Origin: Tetracladium setigerum
Taxonomy: Eukaryota > Ascomycota > Leotiomycetes > Helotiales
Direction of reading: 5' to 3'
Assembly (NCBI GenBank): GCA_031472005.1
Contig: PZJY01000006.1
Coordinates: forward strand, 2,294,001 to 2,358,000
DNA length: 64,000 nucleotides
In this document: piece by piece, positions 35,873-47,449 of the stretch
Position numbering within the stretch: position 1 is the first letter of the stretch
Layout: every line of letters begins with the position of its first letter
Position numbers and translations under genes: made by a program
The notes under the pieces: generated by a model
What the model was told of the DNA's origin: nothing
Seen by the model: the letters and a program-made list of their open reading frames with translations, nothing else
The model's database searches: none

Positions 35873-37929
35873 CAATCGATGATGCGTCAAGGTGAAGTGA
35901 ATTAAGAATGCCAAGGTTTTTGCAGAATCTTATTTTCCCATATTATAGTCCTGATCGGAAGTTTGTTGTTCGGCACCCTCTAGAGTATAGACTGTTTAAA
36001 TGTATTTTTAATGAAATCCAATTATTCCACGATCCACGTTCATACGCATGAATAGTTAATTCTATGATCACGTCTGTTAGTGAGTTATTAGTTGACTTTG
36101 CTGTCACTTTTCCAAATGTATCAAAAATGAAGAAACAGGCAAATGTCAATCGAGTAGCAGGTTTCCACCATGAGACAAAAAAGTACAATTGTGAACACTA
36201 GCATCAAACCAGCCGAGTGTGAGATCGAACAGTATTATTGGCTTGCGCTATCTTCAACAACCGGGTCCCACCAGGACATATTCGGAATTATAAGGAGACG
36301 CGGAATAACTGAATTGCTTGATTAACCTTATCTTCTGTTCGATGGTACAGTACAGTCCATGGACGGGATAAGCCCACTCCCCTCTTGCAAGTCTCATCTG
36401 GAGATCCTAGTGACAAGAACCACAATTTACCTCATTCAACAGGCTATTTTGGGTGTAAGCAGTGTATAATCTTACATTGCGCTTAACCGCCCTGTGTTCT
36501 CCGTTCACAGTCTCCGATTCATTGCAATTGGCTTTAGCCAAGGGACAAGGTGTGGGTTTCCCCTCATCTATAGACGGTAACTCTGAAGTTATGGTGCCTC
36601 GTGCGAATATGCCGCATTGGCCAACAGATTTTATTAAAGTCAGTAACTTGCCTTGCAGTTGGTAGCAAGGTACACTAGCTTACAGCCAGCAGACTGTATT
36701 GCAGCTCACCAGGTTATGATCCAGAGCTTAGGTCCAGGATGAAGCTTTTACTGCTTCGCAACAATATTATGATCTTATGTATTTGGTGCTTGAACACATC
36801 CCACTGTGAACAGCTTATTTAGAATGCTCAATAGAACTCTACTTACCAGCACACGACACTTGTCCGCGACAAATGTACATGTCATGTCACAATGTTTTAT
36901 GATATTAGAATATCAAATGATATCGAAATCACCATAAGCATGACACAGCTGAATCGAGAGAGTTCTTACTTGCTCGATTACAGGTGGTTTCAGAGCATTT
37001 GGCGTTACGTAGGCATACAGCACCACCGAAACAAAATTACATAGGAACCTAATTACGTTTATCGACATTGGACTTCAGGTGAAGTGATTTCACTTTGCGT
37101 GTTAATCTAATCGGTAAGTATGCGTATCAGTAGGTTGTAGAAACGGTAGGTCTCAGGGTGGTTGGGTTTTCATGCCTGGTATATAGGCTGTAAAAAAAAA
37201 AAACCGCGGGTTGCCAAGAAATCCACGGTTATCCGCCCCACGGGGCGGTTTTTTTTAAAAAATATTTAACCTATAGGTCAAGTCCGAATTAGCTTCTAGT
37301 ATCTATACAATGCCATCACAATTTGCAAGCAAACCACATCCAACCGCACTGGTAATATTCGTGAATCCACCCCAGAACGCGACGAGGTTGAAAAATATGC
37401 TTGATCCCGTTTTCAATACTTTATGAATTTGGATGAGAGGGAATCAGGAGGTGAGGGGGGTGTTGGTGTGCTGTTGTTCGACTACAAAGAAACGCCTTTC
37501 GGATTTCTAGGTTTCAAACTTTGAAACAATTACAGTCGCTTGCAAAATTGGCTTCGCCGCTTCTCGCTTGAAAAGAAAAGTGAGCACAGACCGCCTCATT
37601 CATTTTTGGCGCTGACACCCTGTCTCGTGTATCGTATTGTACAGTGAGTACACCGCATGTGCGATAGACGCCTGAAGGCGAGCTTTTAAACAATGCCCTT
37701 TCAGCAATCGAAAGGCAGCTTATAAGACCTTGCAATATCCCCTATTTGACCTCCCAAGATGGACTAAATTCTAAGCACGATTTAAGATGGGGGCAAATAT
37801 TAGCATCCTCCAAGGGCTTACATTTCATGGCCTCTATTACCATCACTTGAAGTAAAACCTGTTTATTACACCAGACGAAAGTAGAGGTTCAAGGCGATAT
37901 TATTTTTGATCCTGTCTTTTGAGAGTTAA
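35873..37929. other. AT-rich intergenic region with one inverted-repeat element
   Basis: No gene recognised in 2.1 kb. The only structured feature is the palindromic element at 37182-37275. Low GC and many stops are compatible with old, RIP-decayed repeats, but I could not identify one. Confidence 0.45.
37182..37275. repeat. Small inverted-repeat element with GC palindrome
   Basis: Outer arms TATAGG...A12CCGC and GCGGT8...CCTATA form an imperfect inverted repeat of about 94 bases. Inside the right arm CCGCCCCACGGGGCGG (37233-37248) is a perfect seven-base-pair hairpin. A tiny MITE, or a fold-back left by one, would fit. Confidence 0.55.
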
Positions 37930-39612
37930 TTAAGCAAGGTTAACAACAAGTCGTTCTCCGTGCAACGCCTTCGAATGAATCTGACCAATTGCTATTCTCA
38001 CCAAAAATCCGTCCTTTGACTCCACTAAAAGAACATTTGAGACGCACCACTCATAGTTGTCGTAGTAAACTTCATCGAATATATTAAATGAGATTGAACA
38101 TTCATATGTAAACTTCGGGTTCGTTAATAGGGAGGATGACAGATATATGAAATGGCAAGAGTTCTCTGGATAGTCATTCAGCCAGTTCTTCTCAAACCCA
38201 TACAAGACGCCGCACGCAATACCCCTCTTGTCTAGAATCCGTGTTATTGGCTGTTGGTATGATTGCGTGACGGTTTCGCGATTTGACAGGTGTTTTGGTC
38301 GTTTGAGATGATAGCGTCTCTCATGCATATCCTCAAACAAATACTGACTTACGCTCACTACCTTAGTAGGAAAGACGAGACAGAGCCTTAGATATTCCTT
38401 TCCCTGTATGTACCTGCAACAGATCCTGATCGACTCTGGAGAGTTTTGTTTCAGTTTTGAAATCCCCATTGTACTGTAGTCAGCGGCAGTTGACCACCCC
38501 ATCCAGCACCAACTCGGCGGTGTTTTTATACACCCATATTGGTCTGTTAATGAGCGCCGGCGAATATTCTTTGGTGGAGGCATCTCGTGCAAGGTGGATG
38601 GAGCCCAGAGCAGTCCATAATCGATTAAACATCTTGGAAGAGCGCTGTAAAAGCTCCAGCCAAAGCGTCGCTCTATGGCTGCGAGTATTCCGTAAAAGGC
38701 ATTCCATATGTCACTATCGAAAGTGAGACATTTGCGAGTGTACTCCCCAACTAGATCGGCATAGCATCCAAATATCTGGGTTTCCTCCACTTCTCCATAC
38801 GCACTCTCATTCATCCAATCTGGCGCGACTTCGAATATACTAGAAAGAGGCGCTTGCTCGGCACCATACATTGGATGATCATTTTCACTCAATACTGTTG
38901 CCCTACAATGAAAGAAGACTTGCTCCTGAGTGAAAATAATACATCGCCGAGATAGAAGCCTCTCCTGGTATGTCCATCCGCGAGTGCCATAAGTTGATGA
39001 CGTTATCAGATCTCGAAGCTGTTGCGGTTTTGCCTTATTCAGGTCCTTAGTCGGGCTTAAATGGCCTTTCCACGTACGGTAGCGGGGCAATAACGGTTCT
39101 CCTGCATCCTTTCCCGCCAAGGCAATGATGGTGGCGGTAGCTCCGTGATAAATAGACGCCATTTCCTTGATCTGTCGAGATTTCTCTATTGCATTATCTT
39201 GCACAATGCAAAGAGTATCTACCTATAAGACATTAGCGATAATTGTGTAAGAACAAGCTCAAACTTAATATACCCATAAATACCGTTGTCCGAGGGCAGC
39301 TGTGAGCTTAATTGCATCCTTGATAACCCTTGGAATCTCGCAGCGTCTGTACAAGGCTCCTCGTTTGTGTAATTCATGGACATTCGCGTTGGTTGCTTTC
39401 AGCTGTTGCACTTGACCCCAAACATAGCTCAGAGCAAGATATCTATGATTGACAGTTGCTTCTACCAAGCAATGCATTAATACATCGACGAGTATGATAT
39501 TGAAATCTCCAGTCGCTAGGTTAGAGAATTCTCGGACACCGCAAGGCGCCACATGATCAACAAGGCACTTTTGCAGCCAGCTCCGCAGCAAATCTACTTG
39601 GCCATCACACAT
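37930..39612 (-). CDS. HET-domain (heterokaryon incompatibility) protein
   Basis: Two exons (39612-39274, 39222-37930; intron 51 bases) encode 543 residues. The HET domain (PF06985) spans about 55-200 with its three blocks: YLALSYVWG, then IKDAIKLTAALGQRYLWVDTLCIVQD (joined across the intron), then RGWTYQERLLSRRCIIF. The remaining 340 residues have no recognisable repeat or NTPase and are usual for stand-alone HET proteins. HET domains trigger cell death when incompatible fungal strains fuse, and are TIR-like in fold. A 60-residue open stretch upstream (to 39806) is not conserved. No adjacent het partner gene is visible. Confidence 0.88.
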
Positions 39613-40152
39613 ATTGCCAAAAGTCGTGTTTGAGCGAGTGGGGTGCTCCGAGTTGTTCTCTCTGTTCCAGGGTGTTCTCTTTGCTTAAGTTCATATCCTG
39701 TAACATACAGTATTTGGCTCAATTTTTGATAGAGGACTGGGGTTGCCTGCCTGAACGCCGATATCAGAGTCAAAAAGTGGACCGTGCACGACTTTCCCGT
39801 GGTCATGTGATGTACATTAGGCGAATTTGCAAGCGACTGAACGCGACAAACACTTCAAAATTCAACGCCATATACAATCCCAGCCACAATGGAAGAATAA
39901 CGCTCAAGATCTCCACGATCTGAATATCTGGAAATAAGAGTAATTTTGACTGTAAACCACAAAAGTGATGACATAGCACCTCCCTCCTTCCACCACAATT
40001 TCCCAAACAAAGGCCTGGCAGCATTGATCGACACCTTCAGACGATGTTCTCAAACAATATCCCTGATATTTTACTTCCCATACACGAATATTCAGAAACA
40101 GTTGTAAATCTTTCCATACCTATCTACCAGTCACGAAGGTTTGCCTCAAACA

Positions 40153-40278
40153 TTTTGTTGCACATCGCAGACAGGGACACCCCTTTCTTGCAACCGAGGA
40201 CTAGCATAAACTAGTGCGCAGTTCACCTTGCTAGACGAGCCAAACACCTAAAACAAACCTTCGTTGCACGTCTAATGC
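40153..40278 (+). repeat. Two dispersed TTGCAC-core copies
   Basis: TTTTGTTGCACATCGCA at 40153-40169 is an exact core. About 106 bases on, TTCGTTGCACGTCTAATGCA (40259-40278) is a decayed copy. Confidence 0.65.
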
Positions 40279-40859
40279 AGGGATATCCTTGCAATTTAAC
40301 ATGGATAAAGGAAAACGCTAGTTGGAGATTATTCTCTGTTCTTCTCTTACAGGGATGTCGGTCACATTTCTTTTGGAGCAGTATTGTGGCCCCTGACACC
40401 TGCTCACAATATTTATGGAAAATTGATAGAATAGAGCAGGCACACTGTTTGGCAGAAAGTAAAAATTATAGATATCGTAAATTATAGGTATATCACCAGT
40501 GATTGATATAAATTTCAATTCTATCTGTTTTTTCACCACATGCGCTAATCCTCCCGTATTTACTTTTCCTGGCATCCAAACTTCCATACACGTTTTAACT
40601 TCTAACCCATACATCTTTCCTATCCAAACTCAAAGAGCAGGGTTAGTATATTCTAACTAGCGACTAGAGCCTGATTTAAAATCTTTTTGCAAATCCAAAA
40701 CCTTCAAGACATATAACCTCCCCACTACAGATTCACTTTCTCAAAGTTCCAGATATCTCACTTCACTTTAACTTGATCGCTGCTAATCTCAGCACTCGGT
40801 GCAACTTGATTATCATTTATTCACTTATATATCTAACCACTTTTTGATAGAAACTCATT

Positions 40860-41165
40860 TTTCTGTTGCACGTCGCATCCCGGGTCCCAAATCGCCCATA
40901 TAGCCCCAACTCGATTTATATTTCCAACTTTTCTGTTGCGCATCGCATCCGACCGGTTCGGCACCGATTTGGCACCGATTTGACTCCAAGTCGATACCTT
41001 ATTCATTTCCAGTTTTTTTGTTGCACGTCGCAGCCCACCGGTTCGGCGCCGAATCGGCCCCGATTCAGAACTCCTGAACCTCTACATCAATGTACGTTTC
41101 TGTTTTTTTGTTGCACATCGCAGCTAACCGGTTCAGCACCGATTCGGCCCCGATTCAGGACCTAG
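40860..41165 (+). repeat. 70-90 bp tandem units: TTGCAC core plus CCGGTTCGGCACCGATT block
   Basis: Four cores at 40864-40877, 40934-40947, 41016-41032 and 41106-41122. Units 2-4 continue with ACCGGTTCGGCACCGATT and GGCCCCGATTCAG repeats, while unit 1 has CCCGGGTCCCAAATCG instead. Each core is preceded by a T-run (TTTTTCT or T7). The core is shared with arrays elsewhere but the second block is specific to this locus. Confidence 0.8.
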
Positions 41166-42016
41166 TCCCAGGTTCAGATATAGTCCAGCTCAGTTTAGTC
41201 CAGTCTCATCAAGTTATTACCACACTCTATCTCTGAATTACCTAGATATGACCTTAGCTGGTTAGAACTAAACCTGATGGACAGTCATATCAGACAGGTA
41301 ACCTTTACGAACTTCGACTCCTTCTCTTTGAATATCTGTGACGAGCTAACAAAAAAGAACAAACATTCTTTCCCTTTGCACAGAAACTTGCAATAGAAGC
41401 TGCGCATCCGTAGTGTAAAAAAGCTCTTAGAGCAGCTGTTTTCTTACTTCACTCATATCAAATGATATACACACACACTATAAATCCAGGACACTTCAAT
41501 TCGGCAGTTGCAAAACAAATATAAACAAAACTGAGCCAATAAACAGTAATTCAGAAACATAAATCATTAAATAGGTAAGGTAGGTAAATCTAACTAAATA
41601 TTTTCGCCTCCCACTCTGACACTAAGCTACTGCCTCCAAAGTGAAAGTAAAAAGAATTTCAACATCTTCGCTCAGTCCCATTCCATCCATCCTACCATCC
41701 ATTCATGTAATCATACCAAACGCAATACTCCCTCCTGACATTCATTAAGCGCCCAAAAGTCCTCCCACCCCAACCCGAACCCCGAAGCCTATCCCATCCC
41801 ATTCCATGCGCCTCAGTACAAACACGGGGTATATATCTATTTCTTGTCTCTTATCTCCTCCTTTGTCTGTCTTCATCCGTTGCTTTGAAGAGGAAAGAAA
41901 AGGGAAAAAAAAGTAAAAATCTACACCATCCAGTCTAACTTAAACCCGAGACACCAGTCTAATGACCTACACATTCCATGCCGACTACAAAGATGGCAAA
42001 AGAGGTATGCTGTCCA

Positions 42017-44101
42017 TTATTCCATCTTTTTAGCTAACCATTCTCTGGGTCCTGTGGCTGTTTCTTCTTCGTAGACTTTGACGTTTTCTGAGTATTCTAG
42101 ACTTTATGTGGAGTTAGCATGGACTGACATGGCTGCATGGATGACCTGAGAAGGCGAGAGTGATATGGAAGAGAAATGAAGAAAAAGTGATACTAACATC
42201 TTACTCTCAACATTATTCTGTATTTCCTCCCCCTTCCCTGCCGCCACCCTCAGAATCAAATCATTCAGACTCTGCCTCCCCAAAATATCCACATGATCGC
42301 CCGTATTCGGCCCACCTCTAGGACTAAACCTATCGGGCTCATGCGGCATCTCATACACCTTCACTTTCACACCGGCTGGATTATATCGATTGATGTTCCA
42401 GCCTTTGTTACACATATACCCTATAGAAAGGATATTCACCGTGCCATCTCCCTCGCCGAGAATTACACCGTGGTCAATGTTCGATTGGGCGTGCGTGAGA
42501 GTCGTGTCGATTGTAATGTTGAGGGATGAGAGGGGATTTTCGGAGGGGCGGTAGAAGTATGAGCGTTCAGTTGGTTTGCCAATGCCGTAGAAACAGTAGA
42601 TTTTCAAGCTTGGCGCTAGTGGCAATCGTGTTTCGAGGGGGTTGATCCATTTCCTAGGATCTTTCTCGTTGGCATCCACTTCCTTCGTGGTGTGGGCAAC
42701 CCCATGAGAATAGCTGCCCTCAAGCATTTCCTGATACCACGGCTCTGCGGTCTGCTTGAGGTACTGGATGGACTCTTCAACAGTGAGATTGCGATATCCG
42801 TCATCGGTCCTGTTGTCGTTTTTGAAGTTCAGGAATGACCCATATGAAACATTTTGTCCTGGCGCGTCGTCGGGTGCCCATGTTGCATTGCCCCATACTG
42901 CGTTACCACCAAGTGGAAGCATGGAACTGATACCGGGCATCGCTCGGAAGAGCTCGGCTCTCTCTTCACGACTGAGGAATTTCTCGAGGCCATAGACAGC
43001 GAAGGCATTGAGTTGAGCTGTGTCTTTCATCTCGCCGGATAGGACTGCGGGGAGACCTTTTTGGGCGCCGAGCATACATCCGCTAATGTTGATCCAAGAC
43101 TCCACGTGGTTTTCGACCCAGTCATCTCCGCCTTTTCCGCCGCTTTCTGATGCAACCCAATGGAAGAAGTAAAATATCACCTGTGATCCCATGCTGTGAC
43201 TGATAAGGACCGATTTCTTGCCCGAGACTTGGAGAGCCAGTTCGAGATGGATCTTTAACCTTGTGAAGTACTGATCCCGTACCTCCAAATTCGCGTATGA
43301 TAGCCGCCAATCATAAGCGGCCGTGTAGGCATTCGTAGGATCGTAACCAATTGTTGCCAAGTTCTCCAAAATCTTATTCCAGATCCAATAGCCCGTAATG
43401 AAGAAATCGGCCGCATTGAACCCTTGTGCGGCACGTAATTTGATGCCACCGTCAGGATCAAGACCAGTGTATTTATCAAGCATGATGTGTCTCTTCCAGC
43501 TTTCTTTGTCTGTTACAAGTGCTCGCATCATGGACCATGAACCCCATAGGCGTTTTCGGAAATAGGGACGCGATACATTGGTAGTCCCCCAGGACTCGAG
43601 GCCGGTGGAAATGACACCAGGAACCATGATAACGGGATGCACCGCACGAATTCCTTGAGCGCGTAGTTGAAGGCCAACAGAGAAGGAATCGTAGTTTGTT
43701 GCTTCTCGTTCTCCTTTCTATCCGGAAATCTTGTAAGCTTTCATTACTCTGAAAAAGTGCCAAGGGAGGATACGATATACCGATATTTCTCTTGCTTCAC
43801 TCATAAACCCTGCAGGCAAGACATCCATCAAACTGTCTAAATTGAAGTCCCCCAGTTCAGGAAAGTCGATAAAATCATTCTTTCCAGCGAAGAATCCAGC
43901 AAGCAAAATCCCAAACAATCCTCCCAATCCAAAGACAAATCCATTCCTCCTCTTCTTATGCTTCCTTTCCTTGTTTTCCTTTTGTGGGGTGATAATCTTG
44001 GACACAGGCGCAAGCTGGATATCCTCTGCTTTGGGGACTTCCGATTCTGAGGACGAAGGGGGTGTTGGTGTACCCAGAATTCGGCGACGAAGGGACGACA
44101 T
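42017..44101 (-). CDS. lro1: Phospholipid:diacylglycerol acyltransferase (PDAT)
   Basis: Three exons (44101-43781, 43717-42198, 42101-42017) encode 641 residues, matching the LCAT/PDAT family length. Short cytosolic basic N-terminus (KERKHKKRRNG), one transmembrane helix (FVFGLGGLFGILLAGFFAG, about 63-82), then a luminal catalytic domain. Family motifs: HPVIMVPGVISTGLESW, lipase serine in SHSMGSQVIFYFFHWV, acidic residue in GEGDGTVNILSIGYMC and histidine in TGDHVDILG. It moves an acyl chain from phospholipid to diacylglycerol in the ER, making triacylglycerol. The last exon was chosen as AT/GTTAGT...AAAG/TCTAG because it keeps the frame to ESKILEYSENVKVY, a conserved tail; the unspliced reading instead runs into an unlike sequence. 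Divergent from the Naa30-like gene. Confidence 0.94.
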
Positions 44102-44655
44102 TTTTGGATTGTTTGTGTAGAATTTGAACACAGATGAGAGGGCGAAGAGGAGGGAGAGTATCTGGATCGCACCGCGTATTTATTTCGAGATCATACTTCG
44201 AGCCGTGTGTGGAGGGTGGAAATTGTGGAATAAGCCGGCATGAGGTTGAGACAAGGTCGTCGTCGCACACACCAGACCACAAACTTTACCACGGGACGTC
44301 GAGAAATGCCGCTACGTAATTGGCAAGGCTGAGGGCCAAGAGTATTTCTCGATTACAGCCTCATATACACGGCTCATCAATTGGCTGGTTTCTTGACTGG
44401 GTAAACGGGAGTTTCACAGCCTTGTGTCATTTGTCTTGGTGATGGGGATTTTCATTAGCATGTGATTGATTATGTTTCGACTTCTCGGATCATTAGAGTG
44501 AGATGCCACTTTAGCCTCGACTTCACTTAACCTCAATCGCAACCCCCTCTCTCTCTTCCCAATCTCTTCCTTTCTTCCTCAGACCACCCATCCATCTATC
44601 ACCACAATCTCAACCTCAATCATCCATCCCATTCCCAACTTTCTCCTCCTCAAAA
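44102..44655. promoter_or_regulatory. Divergent promoter region, PDAT and Naa30-like gene
   Basis: 554 bases between opposed start codons, becoming CT/CA-rich towards the plus-strand gene. No named regulatory site recognised. Confidence 0.4.
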
Positions 44656-45371
44656 ATGTCAACTGAAGTTGAATCCTCTTTGCAAGGCGCTCCCCTCCCC
44701 GCCCAGATCAAGCTTCTTCCCTCAGAACTGAACTACATCCAATACGCCCACTCCCTCGAAAAGACCTACCTTCCCAGCATTCGCGCTCTCATTGCCCGCG
44801 ACCTCAGCGAGCCATATAGCATCTATGTTTACCGCTACTTTCTGTATCAATGGGGGGATTTATGCTTCATGGTAAGCTTACCTAACTCACATCTCCTTCT
44901 CAACTCAGCCCCTCGCTTTTGCGATTGCAATTGCAGTTCGAAAGCAATTTTGAAACCACGGTACTAACAATTGGAACATAAAGGCACTCGACCCTAACAC
45001 CCCTTCCCCTGCCTCACCGGTGTCGTAATCTCCAAACTCGAACTTCACCAATCGCACTCTCCACCCACCATGCGCGGCTACATAGCCATGCTCGCCGTCT
45101 CCTCCACACACCGCGGCAATGGTATTGCTACTACGCTGGTGCGCAAAGCGATTGATAAGATGATTGAGCGTGGCGCGGACGAGGTAGTGCTGGAGACCGA
45201 GGAGTCGAATGTTGCCGCGATGAGGTTGTACGAGAGACTGGGTTTGTGCGGAGCAAGAAACTGCATAGATACTATTTAAATGGGAATAGTGCGTATAGGT
45301 TGGTCTTGCAAGTTAGGAGGGTGGCGGAGATGGTTGGTAGTGGGGGTGCTGGTGGGGAGGGATCAATATGA
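44656..45371 (+). CDS. naa30: N-alpha-acetyltransferase 30-like (NatC catalytic subunit), two apparent base deletions
   Basis: Two exons (44656-44871, 44984-45371; intron 112 bases). N-terminal YVYRYFLYQWGDLCFM is the NatC signature. After the intron the GNAT fold continues with LTGVVISKLE, MRGYIAMLAVSSTHRGNGIATTLV (acetyl-CoA loop RGNGIA) and VVLETEESNVAAMRLYERLGF. The frame fails at about 45001-45009 (C-runs) and at 45243-45245 (TTT); one C and one T restore it, giving 201 residues ending at 45371 with a conserved KKLHRYYLNG tail. Both breaks are in homopolymers, so error is likelier than decay. NatC acetylates nascent chains beginning Met-Leu/Ile/Phe/Trp at the ribosome. Confidence 0.85.
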
Positions 45372-45734
45372 GAGAATTGCTCGGGAGAGCACATGGGAAG
45401 TCGACCACCCATATAGAGAGATACGGGATGACGATGGGGAAATGCATGAAGAGATAGTGTCTTGTAGAATCTGGAATTTAAGCATAAAGGAAAGGGAGAG
45501 CGGTCACGAAAAGAGCATGGAATAGGTTACCAAAATTTGCATGGGAAACGGGGGAATAAAAGGACTTGCATATTTTGATATGGGGTACAAAATAGTTGGG
45601 TATTTAGCGAGCGATTGGTTCAAAAGAATGGCCTTACTTCGAGCTTTTTAAAGATACAGAATACCAAAGAGAGCAAATAGGTATCGAACACTTCTCGTCC
45701 ATGTCAGCGACATGGCAAAACATTTCTTCTCACC

Positions 45735-47013
45735 CTACTTTTTCTTTTGAAAGAAATCGCCTATCTTCCCATTCGCCATATTTCCAGCTTTCAGTACCTC
45801 CGTTGAACTATACAGAGATGCTTTGATGTTATACTCATTCCCCGAGCCCAGTCCTAAATACGTATACGCATCTACCACAACCGCTTACATTAGCAAAGTG
45901 CTCATAATTTCAATTTCGCCATGACCACGCAAGGAAATGAGTACTCACTACACTTATAATAAATTCCCTTCCCGCCCACCAATCCATAATCTTTCAACTT
46001 CGCAACAACTCTCTTTACGTCTTTGATATCAGTAAAATCCTTGGTGTATACACAAATCAGTCGCATCTGTCTCTCCTCCCCATTACTTGGTGCTACTTTA
46101 GCTGCGATACCGAGTTCATCTTTCATAGTTGCACGGGCTATGACACCCCATACCTCATTTACTTCGGCAGTGTCGCAGAAGATCATCCACTATCCAGCAC
46201 AATCAGCATTTACCCTTCAGTTCACTAGTTCTTGATCTCGATTGTACGCGAGACAGAGACAACATACCTTCCCTTCAATAACCCCCAGCTCCACCGCACT
46301 CTTCAATAAGCTCTCTACGACTTCATCCTTCTTCGTTCCCAGCTTCCTCGTCACAGTCCCCTTTGCCATGCCAGGATGATCCTTCTCAAGTTGATGCCTC
46401 AGCATCGTCATCTCCTCCAAAGTTCGTAAACCCTTTCTCAAAAATGCCGCAAGTCCCTGATCTTCTTCCAAATCTTCGTCACTATCACCCTCCTTAAGCC
46501 CAGTCTCGTGCTTTAAATCAGATTTCAAACCGTCCACCTTGGATTTCGGCCGTGGTCGGAATGGGTTAGCAATCCAGATCCACGGAGAATTTGGACCTAC
46601 GGGCGTAGTAGCAGGTGGTAATCTTTCTAGAAATTCAGAGACGGATTCGGATGTATGTTTGGCGTAGGGGATGTGCTCATAGGGATTGTAGGGTATGACA
46701 GGGGATTTGGATTTTTGAGCCGCAAGGCCTTGAATCTTGGATTCTTGAATTGAGAGGAGGGACGTGTCTTTGAAAATAGACCGCCATTCTTGGGGTGAGA
46801 ACTCAGATACGCGCCTTTCTAGTTCTTGTTTTGTGGTCGAGTCGCCTTTGGTTTGCGGGGTCAGCATGGTTCGAGCTCGGTCACGATCTCTTGAATTGAG
46901 CTTGGAGGAGCGGAAGTAGGAGACAAATCACCATAAAAATCAGACTCGTCAGACAAGTAGCCCAATTCCTCGTCGTCCTCACGCTTTCTTTTAGTTCCTT
47001 GATTGCCTACCAT
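45735..47013 (-). CDS. DUF1917 (BLES03/C11orf68-like) protein
   Basis: Three exons: 47013 or 46867 to 46268, 46189-45949, 45871-45735. From the ATG at 46867 the product has 325 residues. An upstream 50-codon ORF from 47013 reads KRKREDDEELGYLSDESDFYGD, a typical start for this family, and would join in frame if one C were added at the CC before the 46867 ATG, giving 374 residues. Conserved parts: NPFRPRPKSK, GKWMIFCDTAEVNEVWGVIA, RLICVYTKDFTDIKDVKRVV, then NAYTYLGLGSGNEYNI and a lysine tail. Fold is thought to be eIF4E-like; no biochemical role is established. Convergent with the Naa30-like gene, divergent from dph7. Confidence 0.82.
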
Positions 47014-47449
47014 CGCAATTACACGCTCAGGAAGATTGACGAAGAACTGAGTGGTGAATCTATGTGAATGAGGCTCGTGCTCAGATCTTGGGTGTGGGGT
47101 CAGAAACAGATCAGATTATGTCGAAGAAGTAGTGTTACATTTGAAATATAGGCGAGAAGCTGTGCTACGTCAATTGTATATTTCCTGATTGAAATGATGA
47201 GGGAAGAAGGAGTCGAGTCTCGAGAGATGATGGGTCAACTCAAACAGACACTCGGACCATTCTGCCAAGGATTATCATGTTCCACAACCCTGGTTGGGCT
47301 TCTCGTCCTTTAACTCAGCTCCCAAGAAATACTTTACGCTTTCTCAAAACATAAGCACGGTATTTCAACTTTGCGTCGCAAGGTCTTTGGACTCTTTTCA
47401 ATTTTCACACTCGTTTGTAACTGACAAAACTACAGAGAATATCTTCATT
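47014..47449. promoter_or_regulatory. Divergent promoter region, DUF1917 gene and dph7
   Basis: About 440 bases (580 if the DUF1917 gene starts at 46867). AT-balanced, no named site seen. Confidence 0.4.

Larger units (their letters stand above)
39613..42016. other. Intergenic region with dispersed and tandem core repeats
   Basis: No gene recognised. Holds single TTGCAC cores at 40153-40169 and 40259-40278, and the 40860-41165 tandem array. The remainder is AT-rich. Confidence 0.5.

Noticed and set aside
39594..39806. N-terminal extension of the HET protein
   Set aside because: Overlaps the HET start in another frame and shows no conserved sequence.
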